Source of the DNA: Meconema thalassinum
Taxonomy: Eukaryota > Arthropoda > Insecta > Orthoptera > Tettigoniidae
Direction of reading: 5' to 3'
DNA length: 64,000 bases
NCBI GenBank assembly: GCA_946902985.2
Contig: OX336393.1
Location: forward strand, 366,588,779 to 366,652,778
Shown: in pieces, positions 42,840 through 52,806 of the stretch
Layout of the letters: every line of letters starts with the position of its first letter
How positions within the stretch are numbered: the first letter of the stretch is position 1
Position numbers and translations under genes: made by a program
Notes under the pieces: generated by a model
The model's input: only the letters and a program-made list of their open reading frames with translations
What the model was told of the DNA's origin: nothing
Database searches by the model: none

Positions 42840-44331
42840 GGGAAACTTAGATTGCGAGATGACGAGATCAGCAGCCACCACGTCATCGGCAAGTATAAGT
42901 TTGAGTGTCATCTGCAAACGAAGCTATCTTCATAAGTCAGCAAATCCACACACTCTTTTAAAATGTGGGCCACGGTGAATACGGCACCACAGGTACAAAG
43001 TGGGGGATCTTCCCTTCCCATTAGGTACGAGTGGGTGGATCTTGTATGACCTATCCTTAGCCTATACAAAATGACGGACTCTCTCCGGGCCCGGAAGGAA
43101 CTCCGCCACACGCGAGTAGTTCCCTTGATCGCTCTCAGTATATTGGGCATTGGGTCAGCCAGCCACTGGCTCTCCCAAAATGCCAGTACTTGTCGGCATA
43201 ACTGAGAGAGAATATCTCTAGCAGGTACCTCCATTGGCTGAGGTGGTAGTGACACCACCTCTTTTGCAGCTTGATCCGTTAACCCACAATTCCCATGTGG
43301 CTTGGAAGCAACAGAAAGGTGATTCGAGTGTCAGCGCGGCTCAACCAGGCTAGAGCTCGCGTCAGCACGGAAGGCGGCCGGCTCTCTGGGATTTGCGCAG
43401 AGAGAGAAGGAGATACATGTCCACTGTTGCAACAGGTCCACCATGTCCGAGCGCCACACCGCAGGCTGCTGCCATGAGTTCCTGCTGTATGGCAACACCG
43501 TCGCTTAGCTCATCAAGCCTCTCTCTTTCACGCTGCTTTACACTTGGCTTTCTTGACAACACACTAGCTCAGATTCTCAAGACAGACTGACTGTGATTGG
43601 TGGGATGGAAGTGAGGCATGGCGTAATGGTAGCGTTGTGTTCTGCGCACCGCCTTCCCGGCTGACTCGAGCTCTAGTAGGTCATGGATTCGCTTGACTAA
43701 GGGGTGTTGCGGGAAACATGTAGGCTAGAGTCAGTACACACACGAGAAAGTGGATACGTGCATCCTGCAGTGCAAACTGCAGAGCTTCATAGGTGGCAAC
43801 GGGCTCCGCAGTAAACACACTACAGGCCTCAGGCAACGAGATCTTGGTATTCGCACCATCAATAACGTACGCACAACCCAGCTTCTCGTCCACCTTCGAA
43901 CCATCCGTGTAAAGAATGCCAGCATCCGGAAATTGCTGAACTATGTTGTGGAAATTTCCGGACGCGGGACTTGCCACGGAGGCACTTCGCTAGGTGTCCG
44001 GATCATACAGGGACCTACAGACACTCCTATTTCAGTACACGAGCTAACCGGCCGAGTAGCACGAGGCTGGTTGGCGTACCTCTGGTGGTATTGGGTACCG
44101 GTACTGAAGAGAGCTCGATAGCTCGGATGTTGCGGCATTTGACGCACATTGGCAGCATATGCAAAAAGCGTGAGTTGGCGTCTATAATTTAGACGTGGAA
44201 CACCCGATTCGGCGAGTAGGCTGGGTATCGGGCTGGTCTGGAAGGCAACGGCAGCCGGCCTTGCTGAACCGTATGCCGCAGCACCATAGTCTATCCAGGA
44301 TAGGACGAGGGCTTGGTAGGAATGTAGCAGC
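42840..44331 (-). pseudogene. I-type LINE remnant, 3' part (RNase H and C-terminus)
   Basis: The minus strand holds the later half of ORF2. The end of RT/connection continues from 55689 across the BEL-2 insertion (DYGAAAYGSARP region, about 44300-44180). An RNase H domain follows (ILYTDGSK with catalytic Asp; FTAEPVATYEAL with Glu, about 43930-43780), then, after frameshifts, the C-terminal region (LYRLRIGHTRSTHSYLMG, EDPPLCTCGAVFTVAHILKE, about 43075-42940). RNase H inside ORF2 points to the I group (I/R1/Loa-like). Several frameshifts make it non-functional. A 3' UTR with an A/T-rich end runs to about 42790. Confidence 0.8.
44327..44331 (+). repeat. BEL-2 target-site duplication, left
   Basis: GCAGC, repeated at 55689-55693 after the 3' LTR: the 5-bp duplication expected of BEL/Pao integration. 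Confidence 0.9.
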
Positions 44332-47212
44332 TGGTGTATTCTTGGAATACACGGTAAAATAGAGTATTCTTTTTAATGCTCTTTGCTTGTTCATTTCATC
44401 CTTTTCCTCAAACACCAACAGTGATCTCCTAGTTTCTCTTTGGTGGTCATGTCTCTTATGTCATTGTGAGTCTGTTCTAGATATATATCTTCCATGACCC
44501 ACCTAGCGTCATCTAGCAGCGAATCTCTGTAGCTCCTCAATTCTTCCTGGTGCAAGGGGACTTCCTTTTCCATCCGGCCATCAGATCTCGTTGCCATCGC
44601 CAGCTATTATCTCCGTGATCAAGAGAACTTCGTCTACTCTTTCACCCAACAGGCTGTGCTAGTATCGCCTGCTATCAACTCTTTGAAGACCATTTCCTCA
44701 AGAGAATTTAAGTTTACAATATTGGTCATGCTTATATGTTCTCCTTTTGTCTCCTACCCCCACTCTTTTCCATTCCTTGGACCCTCCGCGCTTCGCTGAG
44801 TGGGTCTCACTTGTAAGTCGGCAGTTGACTCGGTCAGTCAAGGCTCAACTAGAGCCAGTCTCCTCAAACCAAGAGGCACTCTCTACATTCTACGCCATGT
44901 TGGCACATTAAGTATTCTTCAAAGGGAACTTCACCTTCGACATGCAACCAAGATAAGTACAGACTTAAGGTTTTAACCTCATCTTCATCAGTTTTATTAT
45001 CTATATGCTTTTATTGATAATTTTATAGACAGTGTGAGATTACTATTTGGGGCAAAAATCATCCTTCGCGGGATTTGCCATGTTGAGCTTTTGTCTGTCT
45101 AAGCCAACCTTAATAGAAAGTAGCTTTTCTTAAGCTATTTAAATGAGAAATCTTCTCACCACGTGGGATATTATCTAATACCCGCTGTCTATAAATTACC
45201 AAGCTAGTTCCTCCGCTGGATTAACTTTGGCCCATTCTTCTATTAAGATCGTTCTGGAACCTTCCAGATCCTGTACTTTATCTACAAGTCTTGCCGTCAT
45301 GTATTTTTCACTCACTTGTGAGAATACTATTTAAAATTGAAGAATCTTCCTTCTGAATTAAAGCTCAATAGCGAATTTTCTTCCACCGTTGGAATGTTCT
45401 ATGGCGCATTTAATTGTAATCCACAACTTTCTCAAGCAATAGACTTTCGCCTATCTAGTGCAACCAGTCCTTTTTCATTATTGCAATAACATTCTTTGCC
45501 ATAAACTTTCGTGTTACTACAGTGAACTTTTCATCCATTTTACAGACTATAGTGATAACTAGTGCTTGTTCAACTTTTCAACCGCTTCGCGATCGTCCGT
45601 TTACATTAAATAAGGCCATGAACATTGATCCTAAATCCCAATTGATCTTTCCTAAACCTTCTACTAACAAACCATATTAATAAAATTGTAACTCTAGATC
45701 ATTTTCTATGAGGCGTCACTCTAACGAAGTGCCCTTCCATCTTGCTTGTTTATCATTAATTAATTTCTGCATAACTACATGTTTTATACACGGTTCAAGC
45801 TTACATTGTTTCTACCCTATAATCAGGGAAAACAATTCTTTCAACTCATGAGTGAGTTATTTCTAGGTCTCACGAAAGGGAAACTGTCCCATTTGGCTCG
45901 TGATTCCTACTTAAACATAGGAGGTCGAGAACCTTCCTTTTGACTTTCTCTTCAGGTTTCACAGTAAGTGACCTGCCCTTATTTGTATAATAACCAACAG
46001 TAATTCTGTATAAATATAAGAAGTTATAGGAACTTCTCCTTCATTCTACCCGCTTTCTTTTTTGTTATTTTCGAAGTTGTAACTTTTTCTAAAATAGTTA
46101 CGTGGAAATTTCTTAAAGTACACTCCTTGTACTCAATTTAATGTTTAAACTTTTATCACTTCATTTGTCTTTTTTTAAATCTTACAACGATTTTAGTACA
46201 TATATAAGGTTTGAAACCTAAAGAATTGTTAATTGCCTGGAGCAAACTTTAAATGTTAGGAGGTCTGCGACCCCAAATTGTTACTAAAAATTGAAACTAT
46301 ATACTTGTAAAATTTATTAGACTTTTTTGCATTGTTAAATACATTCAAACTTTCCTTTTCGACTCATCATTTCTCTAATACAACGGTTAGGCAAGATCCT
46401 GTCTTCCTTGGCTCTCCCTACTCAATGCCATTAAATCTATTGATAGGGCTTTCACCACTCGTTGCATTTGAGCAAGAACTCTTAGTGGTAATCTCGTTAA
46501 AGTTTCTCTTAGCTTTAATAGCTAATTCTAACTGGCCAGTAAGGCAAGTATAGCTCGCTACGCCAGCTACCTGCTTGTGGAGATCCTCTTCGAAAACTTA
46601 CGGTTGGTTTTCCAAAAGATAAGTGTTTCTCTTTGTCTAAACTTTTAGCCGGCTCCTTGCTGAGTAAAAGCTTAGCCATTTCCAAATGCAACCATTGGTT
46701 CACTTACCAAAATTACTCCCCAAGGTATAATTTTTTATCACTATCCTTCTTGGAAGCACTTGGTCGCTTTTTCAGGAACTCTTTAACTTCGAAAACTGGA
46801 AATACCAAACCTGATTCAAATTATTGGCATTCTTCGAATTACTTTGCAAAAAAGAATTCCTTTGAACAGATCTACAATAAGTCTGTTACTATCTGTCTTG
46901 CCAGACCATCACCCTTCCCCATAGTATTCATATGCATGCTTGAGAGGGAATACTCTAAAGCCATTCTCTGGCAAACCGCCCAAGTCCTAGCTGCGGTTCC
47001 CGTCAGCTTCGAACAGGTCCTTACCCACTTTAGGTATCAGAGAACGGATTTGCAGTGGCAACCGCCTCTAAGTGCATTTAAAGTTAAATTCATAACTTTT
47101 GTGGGACTCTCCTCCTATCTTTCTATCCTTTTTCTCCAGTCCGAAACCCACCTCCTTTTCTTTATCATCTTCCCTTGGTGGTTAGGTTATTCCTCAGCCA
47201 ATAATCTACCCA
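44332..47212 (+). repeat. BEL-2 5' LTR (2,881 bp)
   Basis: TG...CA ends. An open frame occupies its last 580 bp. The start of the LTR (GGTGTATTCTTGGAATACAC) holds a short palindrome TGTATTC..GAATACA. Confidence 0.93.
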
Positions 47213-47565
47213 AAATTTGGTGCCGAAACCCGGGAGAGTCCATTTGTCATTTTTTCTGTTTAAAAGATTATTTGACAATACCTTGCAAATTATTAATATC
47301 TGCTTTGAATCTTTCAGCTATAACTACATCATGCAAAGCCTGTGAAGGGGAAAGAGGCTGCTCCTGTCTCCCGTGGTGTGTCCCTTTCTTTCAACTTATT
47401 TGCTGCTGCCAGCTTGACAGCATTTCCAAGGTTCCACATTTTCGTGAGTTACATTTCAATCTATTCACCTTGACATGGCTCCTACTGAAAAGGATAAGGA
47501 TGAAAAACTTACTTCTAAACGAGCATCCTATAAAGGGAAAATTACCCGATTCAGAAAGTACATAA
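46633..47565 (+). CDS. LTR open frame, 5' copy, running toward gag
   Basis: 310 codons. The first 193 codons lie in the LTR, and the frame continues through the primer-binding site and leader to overlap gag by 91 nt in another frame. Compared with the 3' LTR copy, the upstream ATG is ACG here, so this copy starts later. Sequence blocks: ISKCNHWFTYQNYSPRY, NSFEQIYNKSVTICLARP, PVSFEQVLTHFRYQRTDL, FITFVGLSSYLSILFL, then a hydrophobic LLFFIIFPWWLGY. I recognise no family. It may be an accessory protein, a leader frame, or chance openness in a repeat. Conservation in the solo LTR at 7526-8131 favours a protein-coding past. Confidence 0.35.
   Translation: MSKLLAGSLLSKSLAISKCNHWFTYQNYSPRYNFLSLSFLEALGRFFRNSLTSKTGNTKPDSNYWHSSNYFAKKNSFEQIYNKSVTICLARPSPFPIVFICMLEREYSKAILWQTAQVLAAVPVSFEQVLTHFRYQRTDLQWQPPLSAFKVKFITFVGLSSYLSILFLQSETHLLFFIIFPWWLGYSSANNLPKIWCRNPGESICHFFCLKDYLTIPCKLLISALNLSAITTSCKACEGERGCSCLPWCVPFFQLICCCQLDSISKVPHFRELHFNLFTLTWLLLKRIRMKNLLLNEHPIKGKLPDSEST
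47218..47235 (+). promoter_or_regulatory. BEL-2 primer-binding site (tRNA-Phe)
   Basis: TGGTGCCGAAACCCGGGA, 5 nt after the LTR, is the exact complement of the 3' end of animal tRNA-Phe (TCCCGGGTTTCGGCACCA). Confidence 0.9.
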
Positions 47566-48095
47566 AAGAGTTAGATCCTTCAGAAGCTCAATTAGACTTG
47601 TTGAAACGTCGTGTAAAGGATTTTGAACGTTCTTATGAAAATTATTGCAACATCCAAACTGAAATAGAAACTTGTATGCTCAATCAAACCGAAGATCGAG
47701 TCGAAGTAGAAAACCAATATTACGAAGGCATAGGTTCTGCTTTAAAAATAATACGCCAACTCGAAGAGGAGCAGAAAAAGGACGCTTCTGTTCTTGGTTC
47801 CCTTCACGAACCACTAACTTCTTTCCGTGATGGTACTCACAAGCCCAAACCAATTTTACCTAAAATTGATTTACCCCATTTCTCTGGAGATGAATCTACT
47901 TGGGATTCTTTCTATGAATTATTTTGCTCCCTTGTTCATGACAATGAAGACATTCAAGTCATTTACAAGTTTCATTACTTGAGATCTATCCTCCGAGGTC
48001 AAGCTTTGCAGTTAGTCGAAGCACTTCCTCTACGTGCCGAAAATTACCCCATTGCCTTTAACTTATTAAAAGAAAGATATGGAAATTTACGGTAA
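47475..48095 (+). CDS. BEL-2 Gag N-terminal part, ended by nonsense codon
   Basis: 206 codons from MAPTEKDKDEKL. A coiled-coil-like N-terminus (KYIKELDPSEAQLDLLKRR ... YYEGIGSALKIIRQLEEE) precedes the DUF1759 Gag core (LPKIDLPHFSGDESTWDSF, YKFHYLRSILRGQALQLVEA). It stops at TAA (48093-48095) after KERYGNLR, in the middle of the Gag core. The frame reopens at once in the same phase (next ATG 48111), so this is a point nonsense mutation, not a natural Gag end. Readthrough is possible but not indicated by any visible structure. Confidence 0.85.
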   Translation: MAPTEKDKDEKLTSKRASYKGKITRFRKYIKELDPSEAQLDLLKRRVKDFERSYENYCNIQTEIETCMLNQTEDRVEVENQYYEGIGSALKIIRQLEEEQKKDASVLGSLHEPLTSFRDGTHKPKPILPKIDLPHFSGDESTWDSFYELFCSLVHDNEDIQVIYKFHYLRSILRGQALQLVEALPLRAENYPIAFNLLKERYGNLR

Positions 48096-48110
48096 CGTAT
48101 TCAACGCCAT

Positions 48111-51100
48111 ATGAAGGCTCTATTCAACCTACCTGCGTCACAGCACAATGACGTCACTAGTTTGCGTACTCTAGTTGACACTACACAACTTCACGTTAAG
48201 GCTCTGTCCCAATTAGAGCAACCTACTGAACACTGGGATACTTTCCTAATACATTTAGTGGTTTCTAAAGTTGATGCTGCTGCCCTCAAAGCTTGGGAAA
48301 TTGAACTTTCTAAAGAAGACGACTACTCTTACGAGCATTTAGTCACTTTCATAAACGCTAGATGCCAACTCTTAACCGCTCTAGCTAATCAAAGTGAACC
48401 CTCTTCCCCGAGTTCCAAATTTGAATTAATGTCTATCAAACCTAAAAGCGAACGCTTAGCGTCTAATATCCAAAAACCCGGGTCCAGCTCATCTAAATTT
48501 AAATCAAACACTACTGGTTACCCAACTAGGTCTAGTGAACGTCGTGTTGCTAGCTCTATTGTTTTAAACACTCAAAGCGAACCTCGCAAGAGTTTAAACG
48601 AACCTTTAAAGTGCATACTTTGTAAAGATCCCCATGCCCTATACCTCTGTAAATCCTTTAAAGAAATGTCAGTCGACGACAGAAGAAAATTAGTTTCCCA
48701 GAACAAACATTGCTTCAATTGCCTAGCGCCTACTCATTCTGATTCTAATTGCAAGTCCACAAGACTTTGCTACCATTGTGAAAAGGCTCATCACACTTTG
48801 CTACATCGTCATGATCAGGCAAGGTCATCGACAGCATCTACTTCTCCGAAAAATGATAGTGCTAACAGTTCTAATGCTTCATTGTATATTCAAAATGCCA
48901 AGTCCATTCGCAGTGCTCAAGTATTGTTGTCTACTGTCCAAATCGAAGTTCAGGATAACTTTGGCAACTGGGTCCGTGCACGCGGTCTTCTAGATTCAGC
49001 GGCAACTCATGATTTTGTGTCTAATTCCTTGATTAGAAAACTAGGCCTACCTGTAAACCCCACTTCTATTAACGTGTCGGGCATCAACAGCTCAAAATCG
49101 CAAGCTTTACAATTCTCAAAGCTAACCATAAGAGATATTTGTCATAGAAACAACTTTCTTAAACTTAATTGTCTAATTCTCAATAGCATTGGAGAAGACA
49201 CTCCAAGTCACTCTGTGGATATTTCAGGGTTAAACATTCCCTCGCATTTAAGGCTAGCCAATCCTTTGTTCAACATGCAAAACCCTATTGACATACTCTT
49301 TAGTGCCAATGTTTTTTGGAATTGTCTTCGTAAACAGGTTAGCAAATTATCCTCAAACGTGGTCGCCAGAGATACTAATTTTGGATGGATCGTCACAGGT
49401 CAACTTCCCCATTATTCTCCTCAACCCGCATCGCAATGTTACTTCTCCAATACTGACCTGGAACAGTTCTGGAGGCTTGAAAGCGTTGATCCTCCTAATG
49501 TAACCTCTTCAGAAAATGAATTCTGTGAGCAACTTTTTTTGAACACCACCACTCGTTCTTCTGATGGCCGGTTCGTTGTTCAAATGCCAAGATTACATAA
49601 TCCTCCAAAACTTATTAACTCTCAGCCCAAAGCTCGAAAAGCTCTCTTTGCTATCGAGAGCAAATTCAAGAAAGAACCTCTGGTTAAACAGCAGTACACT
49701 GATTTCATGGATGAGTATGAAAGCTTAGATCATATGGAAGTTGTTAACAAATCTGATGATGAATTGCATCCCCCAATTGAAACGCTTTATTTAAATCATC
49801 ATCCCGTGTGGAAAAACCCTCTTGTAAAAGATAAAATCCGAGTTGTTTTCAATGGTTCATCACCCGACGTTAATGGCAACAGCCTTAACGACACCCTTTA
49901 CTCTGGTCCTGCTATTCAATCAGATCTATCTGCTATACTCTTAAACTTTCGATTATTTCCCATAGCTGTCATAGCTGATATAAAACAGATGTACCGCCAA
50001 GTTTTAATTCAACCGGAACAACGAGATCTCCAAAGAATCTTGTGGCGTGATGAAATCAGTAAGCCCATTAAGGTATTTCGCTTAAAAACGGTTACTTATG
50101 GCTTAAAACCCTCTGCCTTCCTTGCTATCCGATCCCTACACTTGCTAGCCTCACAAGATGGTCATTTATTTAATTCCAAAGCCTCTGAAGCACTAACTAC
50201 GTCATTCTATGTTAACGATTATTTGCAGTCCTTCCCCACTTTGGAGGAAGCTTCTTTTGTGTCTTTAGAACTTCAGGCATTGCTAAGGAATGGAGGTTTC
50301 CCACTTCATAAGTGGAATTCCAACTCCCCTGAGTTTCTCGCCCAGTTTCCCATCGAAGACGTAGATCCTTCTGCTGTCGAAATTTGTGGAAACTCCGAAT
50401 CCATAAAAACTCTAGGAGTTCATTGGTGCACTAGCACTGACACTCTCATCTATAAAGTTTCGCTCGCAGAAGAGCTTCCTAACACAAAAAGACAAATTCT
50501 CTCTGAAATTGCAAAATTTTTTGATCCACTTCAATTCCTCGCCCCAGTTATCGTTATAGCCAAACTCTTCATGCAAGAGCTGTGGTCGCTCAAATGTGAA
50601 TGGGATGACACTGTTCCTCTTTCTTTTCTTAATCGTTGGCTCTCGTTTCGCAGCAATTTGCTGGATCTTTCCCTTATTGAAATTTCTAGGAATTTAATTA
50701 ACGCTCATTCTAATGCATCCTTTTTCCTTCATGTGTTCGCGGACAGTTCCGAAAAAGCTTACGGTTGCTGCGCATATTTAGTTTATCTCGGTTCATTATA
50801 TGGATCTTCAGTTTCCAACCTTGTTTGTGCCAAATCGAAGGTCGCTCCTCTTAAAACTATCACTTTGCCTAGGCTTGAATTGTGCGCTGCACTCATGGCT
50901 GCAGAACTTGTTAAGAAATTACGGGAAGTATTAAAAGTCGAATTCTCGCAAATCGATCTCTGGAGCGATTCCATGATCACCCTTTCTTGGATCGCCAAGA
51001 ACCCCTCTCACTGGCAAACGTTTGTTGCAACCAGGGTTTCCAAAATTCAAACTCTTTCTTCTGGATGTCAATGGAGGCATGTGCCCAGTGCTGATAACCC

Positions 51101-52766
51101 AGCCGATATTATCTCTCGTGGTTGTTTACCCTCACAATTGGCAGCTTCCCAGTTGTACTGGCATGGGCCCTCGTGGTTAATCAAAGACTCTTCTTCATGG
51201 CCTTCTAAACCTCCAGCTACAAACTCCAACTTGCCTGACGCTAAAGTACCTCTATCTATTGCTTCGTGTCTTGTTTCCAACGCTTCTCATCCCTTGCTGT
51301 CCCGCTATTCTTCCTTTCATAAATTACTTCGAATCGTCGCCTATCTCCTTAGATGGAAATATTTTGTGGTTGATCAACCTCTTCTCCCCAAACCACACCT
51401 TACCAATGAATTGAATCTCGCTACCATTAAGGTTTTACAACTGACACAGCAAGAAGCCTTTTCTTCTGAATTGTCTTTGATTTCTTCTAAAAGGGATCTT
51501 CCCAAATTCAGTCGTCTTCGTGCTTTAGCCCCGTTCCTTGATGACCATGGGTTACTCAGGGTAGGTGGTAGGCTCTCGCAATCTTTGCTCTCTGAGGACA
51601 AAAAGCATCCCGTTATTTTGCCTTCTAAACATCACGTAACTTCTTTAATTATACGTGACTTTCATTATCGTAATCTGCATGTTGGCACACGCACTCTGCT
51701 TTGCCTCTTAAGGGAAAAGTACTGGATCATAAATGGAATTCATGAAGTATCTTCTGTAATTCATAAGTGCATTCCTTGTTTCAAAGCGAAACCTAAAATC
51801 AATACTCAATTAATGAGCGATCTGCCCTCTTTTCGCTCCTCTCCTATAGGCCCATTTGCCTTAACTGGTGTGGACTATATGGGTCCGTTCCAATATCAAC
51901 GAAATTCCCCAGAAGCTAAACGCAAATTGTTTGGTAAGCTTTATGTTTCTCTCTTTGTTTGCATGGTTACTGGCGCAATCCACTTGGAACTAGTAACGAA
52001 TGCTTCTACTTCTTACTTTTTATCAGCTGTCTCTCGCTTCACTGCTAGGCGTGGTGTTCCTTCAGAGATGTTCTCTGATAACGCTTCCACTTTTCAAGGC
52101 GCAACTTCCCTGTGGAAGAAAGCTCTCACTTCCTCTCCTGCCATGGAACAAATTTCTAATTTTTCCTACTCAAAGGGTTTCAAATGGCGCTTTATACCTC
52201 CCTACGCTCCTCATCACGGTGGTAGGTGGAAATCTTGCGTAAATCTCACTAAACGTCATTTAAGAAAAGTCTTTGGTAATCGCATTTTGACTCACGAGGA
52301 ATTCAATTCACTATCCGTTCTGATTGAGGGTGTTGTTAATACTCGCCCTTTAACTCCTCTTTCCAATGACCTTGATGACCTGCTTCCACTTACACCTGGT
52401 GACTTCCTTATCGGCACTTCTCTTTCTGCCCCTCCTCCTCTTCCCAATTCTTACAGGGATTCTAATCTACCTATCGTTTGGCGTAAACTTGAAGCCCTAC
52501 GTAATTCTTTTTGGAAGAGGTGGAACTTGGAATATTTAACTTCCTTGCAACGGAGACAGAAGTGGTTTCTTTCCAGTCCCGACATTAAAGTGGGGGACTT
52601 GGTCTTGGTTAGGGTTGTCTCTCCCCCCCTGGTCTGGATTTCTGGCAGAGTGACCGAGTGTTATCCTGGAAGGGATGGGAGAGTCAGGGTGGCCAAAATC
52701 TTGACCACTAATGGTCATATCACAAGACCACTGTCTCTAATTTCTCCATTACCTTTAAATGTTTAA
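48111..52766 (+). CDS. BEL-2 rest of Gag and Pol
   Basis: 1551 codons in the phase of 47475. Order: end of Gag core; zinc knuckles CILCKDPHALYLC, CFNCLAPTHSDSNC and CYHCEKAHH (residues about 168-230); protease LLDSAATHDF (Asp295); RT with VIADIKQMY (Asp623) and FYVND (residues 699-703), where Asn702 replaces the first catalytic Asp of YVDD; RNase H with FADSSEKAYG (Asp878), PRLELCAAL and LWSDSM; integrase HHCC finger (DFHYRNLH ... CIPC); integrase core Asp1255 (GVDYMG) and Asp1323 (FSDNAS), with Lys1374 in GGRWKS where the catalytic Glu belongs; and a DUF5641-like tail ending RPLSLISPLPLNV. Both active-site losses look like single G-to-A changes. This copy is enzymatically dead, although the frame is otherwise open. 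Confidence 0.93.
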   Translation: MKALFNLPASQHNDVTSLRTLVDTTQLHVKALSQLEQPTEHWDTFLIHLVVSKVDAAALKAWEIELSKEDDYSYEHLVTFINARCQLLTALANQSEPSSPSSKFELMSIKPKSERLASNIQKPGSSSSKFKSNTTGYPTRSSERRVASSIVLNTQSEPRKSLNEPLKCILCKDPHALYLCKSFKEMSVDDRRKLVSQNKHCFNCLAPTHSDSNCKSTRLCYHCEKAHHTLLHRHDQARSSTASTSPKNDSANSSNASLYIQNAKSIRSAQVLLSTVQIEVQDNFGNWVRARGLLDSAATHDFVSNSLIRKLGLPVNPTSINVSGINSSKSQALQFSKLTIRDICHRNNFLKLNCLILNSIGEDTPSHSVDISGLNIPSHLRLANPLFNMQNPIDILFSANVFWNCLRKQVSKLSSNVVARDTNFGWIVTGQLPHYSPQPASQCYFSNTDLEQFWRLESVDPPNVTSSENEFCEQLFLNTTTRSSDGRFVVQMPRLHNPPKLINSQPKARKALFAIESKFKKEPLVKQQYTDFMDEYESLDHMEVVNKSDDELHPPIETLYLNHHPVWKNPLVKDKIRVVFNGSSPDVNGNSLNDTLYSGPAIQSDLSAILLNFRLFPIAVIADIKQMYRQVLIQPEQRDLQRILWRDEISKPIKVFRLKTVTYGLKPSAFLAIRSLHLLASQDGHLFNSKASEALTTSFYVNDYLQSFPTLEEASFVSLELQALLRNGGFPLHKWNSNSPEFLAQFPIEDVDPSAVEICGNSESIKTLGVHWCTSTDTLIYKVSLAEELPNTKRQILSEIAKFFDPLQFLAPVIVIAKLFMQELWSLKCEWDDTVPLSFLNRWLSFRSNLLDLSLIEISRNLINAHSNASFFLHVFADSSEKAYGCCAYLVYLGSLYGSSVSNLVCAKSKVAPLKTITLPRLELCAALMAAELVKKLREVLKVEFSQIDLWSDSMITLSWIAKNPSHWQTFVATRVSKIQTLSSGCQWRHVPSADNPADIISRGCLPSQLAASQLYWHGPSWLIKDSSSWPSKPPATNSNLPDAKVPLSIASCLVSNASHPLLSRYSSFHKLLRIVAYLLRWKYFVVDQPLLPKPHLTNELNLATIKVLQLTQQEAFSSELSLISSKRDLPKFSRLRALAPFLDDHGLLRVGGRLSQSLLSEDKKHPVILPSKHHVTSLIIRDFHYRNLHVGTRTLLCLLREKYWIINGIHEVSSVIHKCIPCFKAKPKINTQLMSDLPSFRSSPIGPFALTGVDYMGPFQYQRNSPEAKRKLFGKLYVSLFVCMVTGAIHLELVTNASTSYFLSAVSRFTARRGVPSEMFSDNASTFQGATSLWKKALTSSPAMEQISNFSYSKGFKWRFIPPYAPHHGGRWKSCVNLTKRHLRKVFGNRILTHEEFNSLSVLIEGVVNTRPLTPLSNDLDDLLPLTPGDFLIGTSLSAPPPLPNSYRDSNLPIVWRKLEALRNSFWKRWNLEYLTSLQRRQKWFLSSPDIKVGDLVLVRVVSPPLVWISGRVTECYPGRDGRVRVAKILTTNGHITRPLSLISPLPLNV

Positions 52767-52806
52767 CTGTTTATTTTGTTCTCTGTTGGTGTTTCACCTC
52801 CCAGTA
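52767..52806 (+). other. BEL-2 tail before the 3' LTR
   Basis: 40 bp between the pol stop and the LTR. No clear polypurine run is visible: the stretch is pyrimidine-rich (TTTCACCTCCCAGTA), which is odd for a plus-strand primer. Confidence 0.4.
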
